A stretch of 58,902 nucleotides of DNA from Gonium pectorale (taxonomy: Eukaryota > Chlorophyta > Chlorophyceae > Chlamydomonadales > Volvocaceae): contig LSYV01000003.1 of assembly GCA_001584585.1 (NCBI GenBank), forward strand, positions 1,686,188-1,745,089, written 5' to 3'. This document shows, piece after piece, positions 47,045-58,902 of this stretch. Position 1 is the stretch's first letter, and every line of letters begins with the position of its first letter. The notes under the pieces are model-generated. The model was not told the origin of the DNA. It saw only the letters and a list, made by a program, of their open reading frames with translations, and made no database searches. Both the position numbers and the translations under genes were made by a program.

Positions 47045-49197
47045 ATACAAGGCGTGGGCTCGTGCGGTCGAGTATTCGCACGCGCACAACCGTAATGGTG
47101 TGTGCCATCTAGAAATGTTATCAGGTGTGAGTGGTGGGTAGGCAGTCTAACATGTTCAATTGTTCATGGCCGCCGAGATCCCTGTGGCAGTGCTCACTGT
47201 GTTCTATATGAGCTAGAAGCTCACCGTGTCCATGTATGTGTGTGGTTACATCTTCGGGCCGACGCTGGCCTGGGGCGCTACTCGCCCCAACGCGAGACCA
47301 CCTCAACGCCGCCAGGCGAGGTGTGTGGGGGACCGCTGTTCCCCCCCCCCTGCTCATCCCAAGGGACAGCCTGCAGCTCTCTGCGACTGCAGCTGCCCTG
47401 CAAAACCCGCCGCAGTGCTGCTCCTCAGTTCGTCCAGGCAGCTGTGTTGAAAAGGAACAACGCATACGACGAGCGTAAGCGCGAAAGTGATGATGTCGTT
47501 GTAGGACCCAGCTCCCGAGGTAGTCGAAGGGGTGAGTCCCTGCATGTTGGTTCAGCGGCGACCACCACCGTAGCCCCCAGGCAGCTGTGTGTGTGAGCGA
47601 GAGAGATTGGGGGGAGGGGGAGCTGCGCACGACGGGACGCATACGCATACGGGGGTGGATGGGGAGAACATCGTGCTGGACTTCCACTTCATTACTGTGG
47701 ACGGGGGGATGGAGGTAAAGGGCGGGGTTGGGGGGGTGGCGGGCGGCCCGGGGAGGGGGCCGGAGGAGGGCGGCCGCGGGAAAGCGTGTGGACGGGGTGT
47801 GTGTGCAGGTGCGGGTTTGGGCGTTTGTGCGGGGACGGGGGTGGGGGGCGGTTAGGGCCACGGGGCCGTATGCGTCCCAGGCGTCCGCAGCAGCGCTTTT
47901 CCCGAGCAAGCTGATGTGCCTCTTCTCAAACGTATGAACAGGACGGCAGTACAACCAATGCTGGTGTTCTTTTTGCGCGTGTTATCGTAAGACTGTTGTT
48001 ATGTGTGTAACATATACGGTATGTGGGCGTTACATGTACCGAATGTGGACATGCCGTGATGGCGTCCTCGAAGTGCATGGCGGCAGTGTGCAAATGCAGC
48101 GATGGTGCTAGTACATGCGCGTCGTGCAGCTTCGTCCTAGCGGTGTTTTATTTGCAATGAATGTCCAAGCTGCATATGAGCGCACAAGGGGACGAGCGCA
48201 TACCGACGTTATTAGGGCCGTGGTGGTGGCAGGGAATTTGCAGTATGGGGCTCCAGGTCTGCTTGCCTCGCGTAGAGCCGCAGCGCACATGGACTACGAA
48301 TCTACGGTGAGCTTGGGATGTGGTCTTGGGCTCCCTGCCCTATAAGTATGGCTGGCTGGCGGTGAAGCTGCTCCGACCTTAAGGCGGTAGCAGCGGTCTG
48401 TACCGGTTGTACTGTTACCAGCAAACTTTCGTCGTTAAGGCTGCCCGGTAGATTGAAAGGCGCTCCAGCCAATGAATCCGGTGCTCCGCCAGGTCTGCGG
48501 CGAAACCAGCATCTCAGCTTGGATTCCACTGGTTTGCATGTCACACCCGCCTTCTGACGCATTGGCCCAGTTTGGCCTGGAGCCAAGTGAGAGGTCAGAA
48601 TGCAACTGGCATCATTAGAAACTCGACGTTTGGAAAAGGTAGTTCCCCATCTGTGACTACAAGGACGGTGATGCCACTACCGTACTGCCTGTGGCCCGAA
48701 AACAGTGTGCTGTCGGCCGCCTGTTGGCGGGTAACAGCGTAGTCTGTGGAGTGTGCCTGGCTGTTGAGCCACGCGACGGCCCAGCATGCTCCGTGACGCA
48801 AGCAAGCAGCACGTACCACAAGCACCCTCGCGTTATGTGTGACAACTAGGGGTCTCAAATAATCGCTACCAGCTGCAAATCCACGACAGCCATCGCAATG
48901 GTCCATCCACTTATGTCCCGCCCCGCCCTGTCCGGCTGAAGACATCGATCACTAAAACCGCCGCGCCTTCCGGCCCCGTCCACCCTGCGCCATTGACCGA
49001 CACGTCACCACAGGCGCACCTCCTGCGCAGCTCGTCAAGCCGCCCAAGCAGCTTGCCGAGACAACAAGGTCCTGGAAACTTCCTGGCCTCCGCTTCGCCG
49101 TCCCATGCCCCACCGCACAACGCCACCTGGCCTGCACTGCTAGTAACGGGCCGTGCAACCCCACGGTCACCCCTCCGCGTCCACATGGTTGACTGAC
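47045..49197. other. Gene-poor stretch between BTB-BACK and RFC3
   Basis: About 2.15 kb between convergent genes. It holds 3' UTR material, G/C homopolymer runs, and several short frames. One exon-like segment at 47649-47711 reads GVDGENIVLDFHFITVDGG before a good GTAAAG donor, but I find no acceptor or partner exons. TGTAA on the plus strand at 48006-48010 is far from any stop. No gene is supported. Confidence 0.4.
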
Positions 49198-52100
49198 TCA
49201 CGCGAACCCGCACGAGACCATGTAGTTCTTGACGATGCTCATGGTCTTGGCCACGAACGCCTCAAGGTGGAAGATGGCCTTGGCACCCTCCTGGAGCCGC
49301 TGCTCAAAGATGGCCGCTTGCTGAACCGTTTCCACCTGCGGCGGTGGGCAGTGGGCAGCGTGTCAATGGGCGAGTGCGGAGCGGCTGCCAGAGACCAGCA
49401 TGGTACGTGACCTAGCACGATGCATGCTCATAAGGTCATGAGGAGGCAAGCTGTCGCGCAGAGCCCTACCGCTTGCTCGAAGCTAGCAGTACCCTTATGT
49501 CTGCCATGCATCGCATCCGGCGCCGCAGCCTTCCATGCTGCCAGCCCCCCACACCTTGATTTCATCATCCATCTTTTTGAGCAGCTCCATGACCAGGGTG
49601 CGCATGATGAGCTCGGGCGGGATGCAGTTGGCCAACAGCTCGTACAGCTTGCCGCGGACCTGAGGGAGGGGGAGGGGGAGTGACCCGCGGGTCGGCCGGG
49701 AGCGGTGCGGTGGACGGGGTTGGGAACGTGTTCGCCCCCTGTGGTAACCTCATACCCCTCCGTATGAGGGAACCGACATGCGACCCAGTGGGCGTCCATG
49801 TCTCTTGATGTCGCTGTGCGAACTCAACTGGGGAGCACCTGCCCAGCCAGTTCCATGGCCTCCCAACGCTGCGACATCGCAAAAAGTACACCAGTGACAC
49901 AATTGGACCAACCCCCAATGTGCGATGCCACCCCCGCGCTCTCCTGCAGTCGCATGCGCCCCAATCCCGGCGCGGCCCCCGCCCCCGAGCCCACCAGGTA
50001 GAGCTGCTTGGGCGACTGCTCGTCCAGTATGCTCTTGGCCACCTCCCCGATGTACAGCTCCCAGTCCGCCCGCTGCGGCTCCTGGTCCTCACGCAGCGGG
50101 CAGCACTGCACCCGGCACACCTCCAGGCACAGCAGCGCGCTGCGGGCGGGCGGGCGCGGGCAGGGTCAGGATACTCATGAGCTTTGGCGTGCATACTCTG
50201 GGGCCTGATCCATGAGGAATAAGTGCTTTACGTTGCTAGGGAGGCTTTGGGTGTACGCGTTTTCGTAACCCAACAAGACAACAGCCAGTACTCGCCGCTG
50301 CACATCACGCGGCATATCTGTAAGTGGGGTACGGGCAAGAGGCGAATTTCAGGACCGGGGAAGGCTGACGGTACAGCAGTGCAGAGGGATACAGAAGGAG
50401 CAATGGGCGCCCGGCCCATGCCCATGCCCATGCCCATGCAGCAACAGCCTCCTCCTCGCTACGGTCGGCCCACGTCCCCCAGCCACAACCCCTGCAAAGA
50501 CCTCCAAGCGGGCAGCATTCGCCATCGCATGCAGCCCCAGTCCCCAGTCCCCACCCCACACCCACCCAACATCAAACATCGCCCCACCCTCCCTCCTCCG
50601 CACCCGTACACCACCGTCTCCCTGCGCTTTCAAACCCCAGCCAACCCGCGCCCGACCACCGCTCACCGCCGCAGGTTGCGGGCCGAGTAGTCCACGAGAC
50701 GCGCCGCGAAGGCGGGCGGCAGCGTCAGGCGCTCGGCCTTGGCCACGTTGGCGAGCACCTCCATGACCTGGTCGTCGGTGGGGGCCGCCACCCGCACGCA
50801 CAGGCAGCGCGAGCGGACCGGCTCCATTACCTGGCGGCGGAGGAAGGGACCGGAAACGGGAACGAGTACGGAAAGGAACGGATGGGAGGGTTTGCAAGGT
50901 CCTCTTGCGTTGCTCGTACGCCATTGTGTGTGATGACTCATAGAGGGCATAGGGGGACGCTGCCACCCACGGTGACGGGTGACGCAGCGCAGGTATAGGG
51001 CCCGCCCGTGCAGGCACGCGTGGCAGCCGCGCGCGCCCCGAGGGCCGAGGGACAGTGCCTGGGGACGCCATGGCCCGTCGAGCCTGCAGCCGGCCGGATG
51101 CAGCGGCGCGGCATGCACCACCACCACACGAACGACGGGCAGCCTCCGCGCTTGTACCGCACCGCCCTAGCTTCCCGTCTAGCTGCCTCCGCCTCTACCT
51201 TTGGTGTCTAACGCCTTCGCAGCCCAACGCACCCCTGGCCGCGGCCGGGCAGCGGTGGCCGCCCACGCCCACCAGGGCCCGGCCCCAGGCCACGTCTCCC
51301 CATCAGGTGTCCCCAAGTCTCCCAGTGCACCTTGGACACGTTGCTCGCCACCATGACCAGCCGGCACGCCGCCGAGTACTTCTCCATGGTGCGGCGAAGG
51401 CCCTGTTGCGCCTCGCGGCTCAGCCGGTCCACCTCGTTCAGCACCAGCACCTGCAGCCGGGGAGGGGGCGCAGGGCAGCACGGGCGGGATGGGGCAGGCA
51501 GGAGATTGGGGATGGCGGCGGCATCGTGCATACGGGTGGGCGGGCGGGTGGGGGCATGCCGAGTGGTCGAGACCCGGAGGCGCACACGGGGGGAGAGGGA
51601 TGGCAGCGGGGTCAGCAGCGGCAAGGCCGGACATGATTGCCGAGCACATAGGGCGACGTCGCATCGGGGCGACGGCAATCAAGACAGACGGGACTGAGGG
51701 GCTTCCGGAGGGCTGGCGCTGAACGCAATCGGACGGCCTTTCAACCACATCCGCGCCCCGGCTAGCATCCAGCCGCCTGGCTGGCCAGGCCATCCCCCCA
51801 GAGGGGCAGCCACCCCCCAGCGGGGCAGCCATCGCGCACGGTACCTTGAAGCCCTTGTTGCCGTCCACCCCCAGCGGCCTGCTCCTGGCCATGTCCTTGA
51901 TGATCTCCTGCACCACGTATCGGTCGTTGTTGCCCACGTCCGCGGGGTTGAGCTCCAAGTGGTAGGCGGAGGAGATGGTGGTCAGCTCCACCTCCAGCTT
52001 GCGGCTGGGCAGCTGCGGTGGGGTAGCGAGCAGGATGGGGTGGGGTGGAGGGTTTAGAGGGGAGAGAAAGGCCATGGGAGGAGGGTGCGCAGGCGCGAAG

Positions 52101-53039
52101 GACAGGAAGGAGCGTGGGCTGAGGATTGCCGGCTGGGCGAGGGGCCGCAGGCGGGTAGCAGCCTCCGTGGGGGAGAGGGAACAAGCAGTCGGTTTCCTCC
52201 CACGTCCCGCGCTTGCCCGCACCTCTATTTGCCAGGGCTTGGTCTCGACACGGATCTGTCGGAGGAGGGGTCAGCGTCCAGACGCCCGGGTAGCAGCAGG
52301 AGAGGTGTATGTGTCATGGCGCTGCTCGCAGCGGACAGCGCGGAGTACATCCGCTAACAGGCTCGCCCATGCATCAGGACACTAATGTGTCGTCGGTGCA
52401 ATGCCAGGCGGCCTCCTCACCGGGTCCCTACGTGTCATTGGCATCGACTAGGATCGGGGCAGCAAGGTACGCCGAGGGCAGGCGTGCAAGGCTCTGTCCA
52501 CGAAAGTGACACGCAGCGGATAGCCTCCCGTAGTCTCGCACAGCACCGGCGCCCGCCACATGCCCCCACACCTTCTCCACACCAGCCCCATACACGGCGC
52601 GCAGTAGCGCCATGACCAGCGTCTTCTTGCCCGCCCCAGGAGGTCCATAGAAGAGCGTGTGTGGGAAGTCCCCTGTCGCGATCTGCAAGCGAGTAGGCCA
52701 GGGGGGAGTGAGCGGGGCAGCGTGTTAGGCGGCGTAAAGGAGGGGGTAGGGGCGTTGCACAGGGGTTTGGGCCGGGCCCCAGCATAGTTGGGACCAGAAG
52801 TCCCCCCACCACAACTAGATGTCATCTTTGTTGTGCTAGGCAGCCTCAGCGACCCCATCGGTCCTGGACCTACCAGCTTTTTCAAATTTTCCGCTGTCTC
52901 TTTATGAATCACGAACTTGTCGAACGTGTGTGGTCGATACTGCAAGGAAGGGCAGGAAGCTGCTCGGCACGAAGGCGATGTTCAGAATGGCGCCAACTCG
53001 CGCGCCAGGCGAGCCCAGTACCTTGTCAACCCACAGCAT
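49198..53039 (-). CDS. RFC3: Replication factor C subunit 3 (clamp loader small subunit)
   Basis: AAA+ subunit of the RFC complex that loads PCNA at primer-template junctions. Exons: 53039-53022, 52939-52874, 52682-52572, 52255-52223, 52012-51845, 51450-51331, 50830-50667, 50139-49995, 49659-49555, 49335-49198; 355 residues, matching the 356 of the human subunit. Landmarks: [14 protein letters not shown], Walker [10 protein letters not shown] (41-49), [17 protein letters not shown], the degenerate Walker B region [20 protein letters not shown], sensor-1 SNVSKV, the SRC motif in [12 protein letters not shown], and the collar-domain end [20 protein letters not shown]. Exon 1 is only 18 bases (MLWVDK). 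Head-to-head with the XRN gene. Confidence 0.96.
50416..50439 (+). repeat. (CCCATG)4 hexanucleotide repeat in RFC3 intron
   Basis: Four copies of CCCATG in the intron between exons 7 and 8. Ordinary microsatellite. Confidence 0.8.
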
Positions 53040-53519
53040 CTTTGGTTACAATTGTCTACGTTCAGCGCCTTTTTCGGCCAGACTACACAACGAGGGGATG
53101 AGAATGGCGCGAGGCGACAGAGAAGCGGCAGACGGATTAAGGAACCGGATAATTAGCGCAGGTGCTTAGACAAGACGATAAAGGTTATACACTAAACTAC
53201 TGGTGTAAGCATCGTGCCACTACTACTGGAATACGGTCCCGACCCGCGGGGCAGCCAGGGCTCTGAGCCCGGCAACAGGTATTTGCATACCCGTATAACT
53301 ACGTCAGCCCCTATAGTTGCCTCTACTGCACACGTTTCGGCCAGTGTTGCCTCGTTTATTTGGTAACCAATTTGCTGTGGTCGTTCACCGTTCTCCACAT
53401 CGAGATGGCTTCTTAAGATGCACATCTTGCATTAACCATGAATAGGAAGTCGTCGTTGCCTAGTTTGCGTTTCTGAGTGATAGGAAGGTCGGTCTCGAAG
53501 GCGCTGGAGCGTGAGCACC
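53040..53519. promoter_or_regulatory. Divergent upstream region of RFC3 and XRN genes
   Basis: 480 bases between two start codons facing away. The centre (about 53140-53420) is markedly AT-richer than the neighbouring genes, as expected of a promoter. No defined element was recognised. Confidence 0.5.
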
Positions 53520-56500
53520 ATGGGAGTACCAGCATTTTACCGATGGCTCAGTCAAAAGTGAGCATGTGGCGGCTGCGCGCAGTGTGCTTTGACGGCTTGA
53601 CGCTGCGGCGTTCCGTGCTGCTAGCGGCTTGGCAGTAACAATACGTAGCATGCTCCTGCGTGGCGGGTCTAAATCGGCCCGCGTTCGGGCCCAACAAGCG
53701 TGTCGGGTTGCGGCGTCCGTTTGCGTGACGCAGGTACCCCAAGATCGTGAAGGACTGCATTGAGGAGTTCCCGGAGCTTGTGAACGATGTGGAGGTGCCG
53801 GTGGACACCTCCAAGCCAAACCCCAACGGCATGGAGTTCGATAACCTCTACCTGGTGGGGCCTTGGGAGCCGCATGCGGGGAGCGTGGCGTGCTCCTGCC
53901 TCGGACCGACCCACGGATGCGCGGGGTATGGGGGATCGGCCCTGTGTCACGGGTCAGACTCGTCGCCAGCTGGACATGGCGGACCTCGGGTGCAACCGCC
54001 TGACCCCTTCCTTACCAAAGTTGCCCCAACCCTACCTCCCCACGCCCGCAACACTTGCTCCCGGCCCCCAGGACATGAACGGCATCATCCACCCCTGCTT
54101 TCACCCGGAGGACAGGGTGAGGGCGGCTCTGGATCACCGGCTGCGTCTGGGCCGGCGGGACGCGGACGCGGGGGTGCACTCATTGGACCTGTGGCCCGGG
54201 CAGCCTGGTGGGGGGGGGGGGCTAGCGGCGAGCTGGCGGGCGCAAACAGGGTTGGGACGGGTTGCCCGCATGTTAGGGCAGGGACCGCGCCGGCCCGCCG
54301 ATCCCATAATCCGGTATCGCGGCGTCGGGCTGCTCGCTCCCCTCGCCGCCGACCTTCCCAGCCTCACACTTCCCGCCCACCCCCTCCCCCGCACCAGCCC
54401 GCCCCCACCACCGAGACGGAGGTGTTCCTGGTCATCTTCGACTACATCGACCGCCTCTTCTCCATCGTGCGCCCGCGGAGGGTGCTGTTCATGGCCATCG
54501 GTGAGCCAGCGGCCAGCTCGCGTGCGCCTCGCAGCGCCGCGCCGCGCAGGGGGAGGGCCCCCCCTGTGTGCCGCCTGCGTCGCAGCGCCGGCTGTGGCCG
54601 CGTGGCACCGCACGCTGATGGGGAGCCAGCATCCTGGCCGCGCAAATGGGAAGTCGTCGTGACGACGGCCCAGACCCGCAGGCTCCGAGGGCCCACGCCG
54701 ACCGTGTGTATTCGGTGGTGCCTCCCGGCAGGGACCGCGCCAAGCCTTTCGTGTGATACTCAGCCTGAGTGTGCGCCAGCGCGCGGCAGCATGTGTGGGG
54801 GTCCTCCGTGTTGGGTCGCCCTGATCGGCCCTGGTCCCGCGCCCTCGCCTCCTCCACAGACGGCGTGGCCCCCCGCGCCAAGATGAACCAGCAGCGCAGC
54901 CGCCGCTTCCGCGCCGCCCAGGACACGGAGGAGAAGGAAAAGGAGGAGGAGCGCATCCGGGCGGAGTTCGAGGCGCAGGGAATCAAGGTGCGCGCAGAAG
55001 TGTTCTTCGTACGGGGCGGGGGGGGGGGCGATATAACGGGGCTCGCTGGAGGAGGGCGCATGCCACCAGCCTTATTGGGTGAGAGTGGACGGCACGGCGC
55101 GCCGAGGCAGCTCAGGCGCAGGCCTCGGCGGTCCGGACCTGTTGGCCACGGCTTTTGGGGAACCACGGCAAGGAACCAGGGCCGGGTGCACACCGGCCGG
55201 GCTGCCACGAGGGTCTCTTGTGTGGCGGTGACGACCCTCGTGTCGTGATGCACGGTGCCGCGACGGCGTGGCGGCCGACGGCTGACGGCTGACTGGAGAG
55301 CAAGCGGCTGCGGTGCGCTGAGGCTGGCGGGCGGCCGCATCCCGCAGCGAGCAGGGAGGGGGCGCCGCTGCCGCTGCGGCTGCCTGCTGTGTCCTCAGAG
55401 GCCCGGCAGCTCGAGGGGTAGGGTGCATGTCTGCGGCCATGCGCTGCAGCCAGCGGCAGTGGCACCGGCTGGGCGCCGCAGCGGGCGCGGCCGAGCGGGC
55501 AATGGGGCGAGGAGCAGCAGCCGGCTGACTCGCGGCGGCAGCGGCGGCTGGCATCGAGTCCTCGCCGGGTGGGGGGCGGTATGCCGCGTTCTGCAGCGGC
55601 CCAGGGCGACCGGCTGCAGCGGGAGAAGCTCCACGGAGGCTGAGGCGACCAGCGGCCAGGTCCACCGCGGGGCCGGCGCACAGGGCCGGTTCGGCATGGC
55701 TGGGGAACGGCTACTTGTGCGCACCACTCCGGCCCGGCATGCAAACCACCACAGTGCTGCCTTTCGCTCCGTCCCTGCACGGCGGCTCTGGTCATCGGCC
55801 CGCCACCTTCCCTACGCCGGAGTAGCTCGCTGCTGTGTGGGCTTCGTGCTGTTGTCCCTGCGCCCAACGCCCTCTGGCGCCCGCCGCTTGTCCCCCTCCC
55901 ATGCTGGGTGTGTGTGGTGTGTTGGTCTCGCAGGTTCCCAAGAAGGAGAAGACCGAGACGTGGGACAGCAACACCATCACGCCCGGCACCCCCTTCATGC
56001 ACCGCCTCAGCGTGGCGCTGCAGTACTATGTGCACCAGCGCCTCAACAACGACCCGGGCTGGAGGGAGCTCGAGGTGCGGGGCGGGTGGGGTGTGTGGAG
56101 GGGGAGGCGGGGGGGGGGGGCAGACACTGCGGGGCGGGCGGGGAGCCGGGAGGCTGGAGCAGATGTGCGAGGGAAGGGGAAGGGGAGGCCGCAGCCCGTG
56201 ATGGGGACGGAATGAGGCGTGGCGGGGGCGTGGCCGGCGCGGTGGACCGGCTGGTAGGCGGGGGCTTTTCTTCTCCCCTCTAGGGCGTCGAATGCGAAGG
56301 GACAGTGGTTGGCGCTGGGAATTTTCTCGCCACTCGGCTTATGACAATTCAGGACGACCCGGGATGACATGCGCCTCGGGCTTCTCTACTGAGAACGCCT
56401 TTCAATCTTTAAATTCTCCCCGACCCTCGACCCTGCACACCCGCACCCACACCCGCACCCACCTCGCCAGGTGATCCTGTCGGACAGCAACGTGCCCGGT

Positions 56501-58582
56501 GAGGGCGAGCACAAGGCCATGGCCTTTGTGCGCGAGCAGCGCGGGCGGCCGGGCTGGAACGCCAACACGCGGCACTGCGTGTACGGCCTGGACGCCGACC
56601 TGATTATGCTGGCGCTCGCCACGCACGAGCCGCACTTTGTCATCCTGCGCGAGGTGGTCTTCAACGCGGCAGGGCCGGTGAGGGGGGGGGCTGCGATGGG
56701 GGGCGGGGGGAGGCAGGCGTGGCAGCGTGTGCTGCGGAGTGGGCGGGCCGGGGTGCGGCAAGTGGAGTCGCAAGAGCCCGCCCAAACCCGCTATCCCACC
56801 CCCAACCGTCAACTGTACGCCCGCAGGACCCCCGGGAGCAGATGCGCGCGCAGATGTTTTCCCGCAACGACCCCAACGCACCCGAGCCGGTGCCCGACAA
56901 GGAGGAGCGCAAGGCGCAGGTGGGGGAGGGAGCGCGGGGGGTGGGATGGGGGGAGTGACAGAGACCGCAGAGAGGCAAGGTACGCTACGCCTCGCGTCAC
57001 TGACGATCCCTTTACAATCTGCCTATGGCTGTCCCAGCTTTGAAGGGTTCCCATATCCGTAACAGTAAAGGCGGCCTAGGGGGGGCAGCCCTGTGGTGCC
57101 AGAACGCATGCCCCCGGGGGTGCGGAGTAGCAAACCCCGTGAGGGTAACCCCGCAACCCCGCCTTCCTTCCAGTCCCGCCTTGCTGTGTGCCACCTGCCG
57201 GCCACGCACCGACTCGCCGCGTGCTGCCGTATTGCCGCACCGCCGTCAGGTCGCCCGCAAGCCGTACCAGTTCCTGCTTGTGTCGGTGCTGCGCGAGTAC
57301 CTGGCGCTGGAGCTCAAGGTGCCGGGGCTGCCCTTCCCCTTCGACCCGGAGCGCGTGTACGACGACTTTGTGTTCATGTGCTTCTTCTGCGGCAACGACT
57401 TCCTGCCGCACATGCCCACGCTGGAGATTAGGTTAGGGCGGGCGCGGGGGCGGGAGGGGCGGGAAAGGGGGGCGGCGGATAGCCCCCCCAGGGACTCGGG
57501 CGGTCCAGGGGCTATCGGCCGCCTGCTCCCGGTCTCCGCCGCACCAGCCACGGCCTCCCGCCTCCATGACCCTCTCAAAATCCCGGCGTGGCTTTTGTCC
57601 CTCTCTCCTCCCCCTTCGCCCCGAGGGGCAAGGTATGCGCCCGACGGCTCGACCGTCTGCGTACTAACCTCTTGTAGCCCCTTCACAAAACCCCCCGTCC
57701 CGCTCCGCCTCTCCCCGCCCCTCCCCGCTCCCCTTCCCTCTCGCGCTGCAGGGAGGGCGCCATCGAGCTGATGATGCGGGTGTACCGGCAGGAGCTGCCC
57801 GGCCTGGGCGGCTACCTGGTGCAGGGCGCCAACCCCGACATGCGCCGCGTGGAGGCATTTATCCGCAAGATCGGCGCATTCGAGGACACCATCTTCTCAA
57901 AGCGCATGCGGGAGCTGCGGCGGCAGAAGGACAGGCTGGCGAGGCAGCGCGCGGTGCGGCGGGGCCGGGGACGGGGGGCGGTGGCGGTGGCGGTGGCGGG
58001 CGGCGGGTGGGGAAGTGCGAGGCGGTACTGGGGCTCGGGGGCCTGCGGGGGAGTGGGGCGGGGTTGCGAGGCAGAGCAGCACGTGCCAGGGCGCCCCAGG
58101 ATGGGGGGGGGGTGGACCTCGCTTCACGCATCTACACTTGCACTTGCACCGGACGTGGAACCCCGTCGCGTGGTGACCCCTCCGTCCGGAGCGTCTGCTC
58201 CCCTTGGTGCCGCTGCCGGTACGTCTCTTCGCAAGACATAACCCACCACAGCACGCACCGCCCCCAACGCCGGCCCCACCCGCCCCCAACGCCGGCCCCA
58301 CCCGCCCCCAACGCCGGCCTCACCCGCCCCGCCCTCAGGACCAGGCCCGCCACAAGGCCAACAAGCGCAAGTTCAGCGCCAGCGATGCGGCGCCCACCAA
58401 CCGCCACGTGGCGGGCGAGCTGGCGACCGGCCACATGAAGCCGCTGGGCAGGGAGGCGGTGGCGGCGGAGCGGGAGGCGCGCGAGGCGGCCAAGAGGGAG
58501 GCGCGGCGGGAGGCGCGGCAGCAGGCGGCGGCCAACGGGCACGGAGAGGAGCCCAAGCCGCCGCGGGCGCCGCTGTTTGCGA
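53520..58582 (+). CDS. XRN-family 5'-3' exoribonuclease, 3' part outside window
   Basis: Processive 5'-3' exoribonuclease acting on 5'-monophosphate RNA. Exons: 53520-53557, 53734-53854, 54072-54116, 54398-54500, 54860-54987, 55934-56074, 56471-56677, 56827-56919, 57250-57431, 57752-57953, 58339-58582, with more expected beyond the edge. The catalytic CR1 and CR2 motifs are present: [88 protein letters not shown] and [16 protein letters not shown]. The acidic active-site residues look intact. The CCHC zinc knuckle that nuclear XRN2 types carry after the REE(F) segment is missing; about 30 other residues ([11 protein letters not shown]...) stand there. The last exon is Ala/Arg/Glu-rich coiled coil. 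XRN2/XRN4 type is more likely than XRN1, but I leave the symbol open. Confidence 0.92.
58259..58324 (+). repeat. 22-bp minisatellite (3 copies) in XRN intron 10
   Basis: Unit CGCCCCCAACGCCGGCCCCA plus CC occurs three times in a row, the third with one change, ending just before the acceptor of exon 11. It supplies the pyrimidine-rich tract of that intron. Confidence 0.85.
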
Positions 58583-58902
58583 GTAGGTGCTCGCCGTCAC
58601 GGACACCGTAGGGGAAACCACTGCAGCCTGCAGCTTGGTGACAGCATGGGGTCATGATGCACTCGTGCGCTGGAGCGCTGAGGCATAGCCAAGTTTAAGT
58701 GCCGAGTGGATGGGCTTGGGCGCTGGCGTGCTTTGGTGGCGCTGGCCTCCTCGCTCACTCGTGCGGCAGCTCGGCCACGTGCTCGGCCCTCGCGCATGCG
58801 GCTGGCGTCCAGCCCGCTCCTATCAAAACCTGTTGAACCCGGGGTCTTGGTCAGCCCTGCAACTCATGTCGTATCCCCCGCCCGGTCCCCACCTGGCCCC
58901 CA
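58583..58902. other. Right window edge: probable XRN intron
   Basis: 320 bases after the GTAGGT donor that ends XRN exon 11. I see no recognisable exon; it is most likely intron before the C-terminal half of the nuclease. Confidence 0.4.

Noticed and set aside
47121..47954. 277-codon minus-strand frame downstream of BTB-BACK
   Set aside because: His/Pro/Arg/Thr-rich with homopolymer-derived runs, and no family resemblance.
51179..52222. 347-codon minus-strand frame as a separate protein
   Set aside because: It contains RFC3 exon 5 and then reads through an intron, while the correct splice form matches RFC3 throughout.
1..58902. CRISPR array, bacterial operon, rRNA or organelle DNA
   Set aside because: No regularly spaced direct repeats, no ribosome-binding-site-led gene strings and no rRNA-like stretches; spliced nuclear genes occur throughout.

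Overview
The window looks like nuclear DNA of a chlamydomonadalean (volvocine-type) green alga. It is GC-rich, its genes are dense and broken by many short GT-AG introns, TGTAA follows several stop codons (the usual poly(A) signal of this group), and there are plastid proteins (an ELIP/LHC-like protein and a thylakoid-type membrane protein) next to ordinary eukaryotic housekeeping genes. I see no bacterial operon, CRISPR array or virus.

I built 15 spliced gene models. For every complete model the exons I chose sum to a multiple of three. Left to right: (1) 3'-truncated dienelactone hydrolase, minus; (2) fimbrin-like actin bundler with a very long insert, minus; (3) U2 snRNP A', minus; (4) serpin A, minus; (5) serpin B and (6) serpin C, plus; (7) complex I subunit NDUFA2/B8, minus; (8) FCF1 rRNA-processing PIN protein, plus; (9) SCAPER homologue, plus, about 9.5 kb; (10) KCTD-type BTB protein, plus; (11) small plastid membrane protein, minus; (12) ELIP/LHC-like protein, plus; (13) BTB-BACK protein, plus; (14) replication factor C subunit 3, minus; (15) XRN-family 5'-3' exoribonuclease, plus, running off the right edge.

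Four head-to-head pairs share short upstream regions: serpin A/serpin B, NDUFA2/FCF1, plastid membrane protein/ELIP, and RFC3/XRN. The most distinctive region is 12.1-23.0 kb. It holds three serpin paralogues with identical intron positions and conserved bodies but different reactive-centre loops, and a decayed retroelement piece lies inside an intron of the third. The intergenic stretch just left of the cluster holds an unusual interleaved pair of 34-bp inverted repeats.

All gene models come from reading the sequence by eye. Splice sites were chosen by frame, consensus and remembered family alignments, without transcript data. Five introns fit best with a GC donor.
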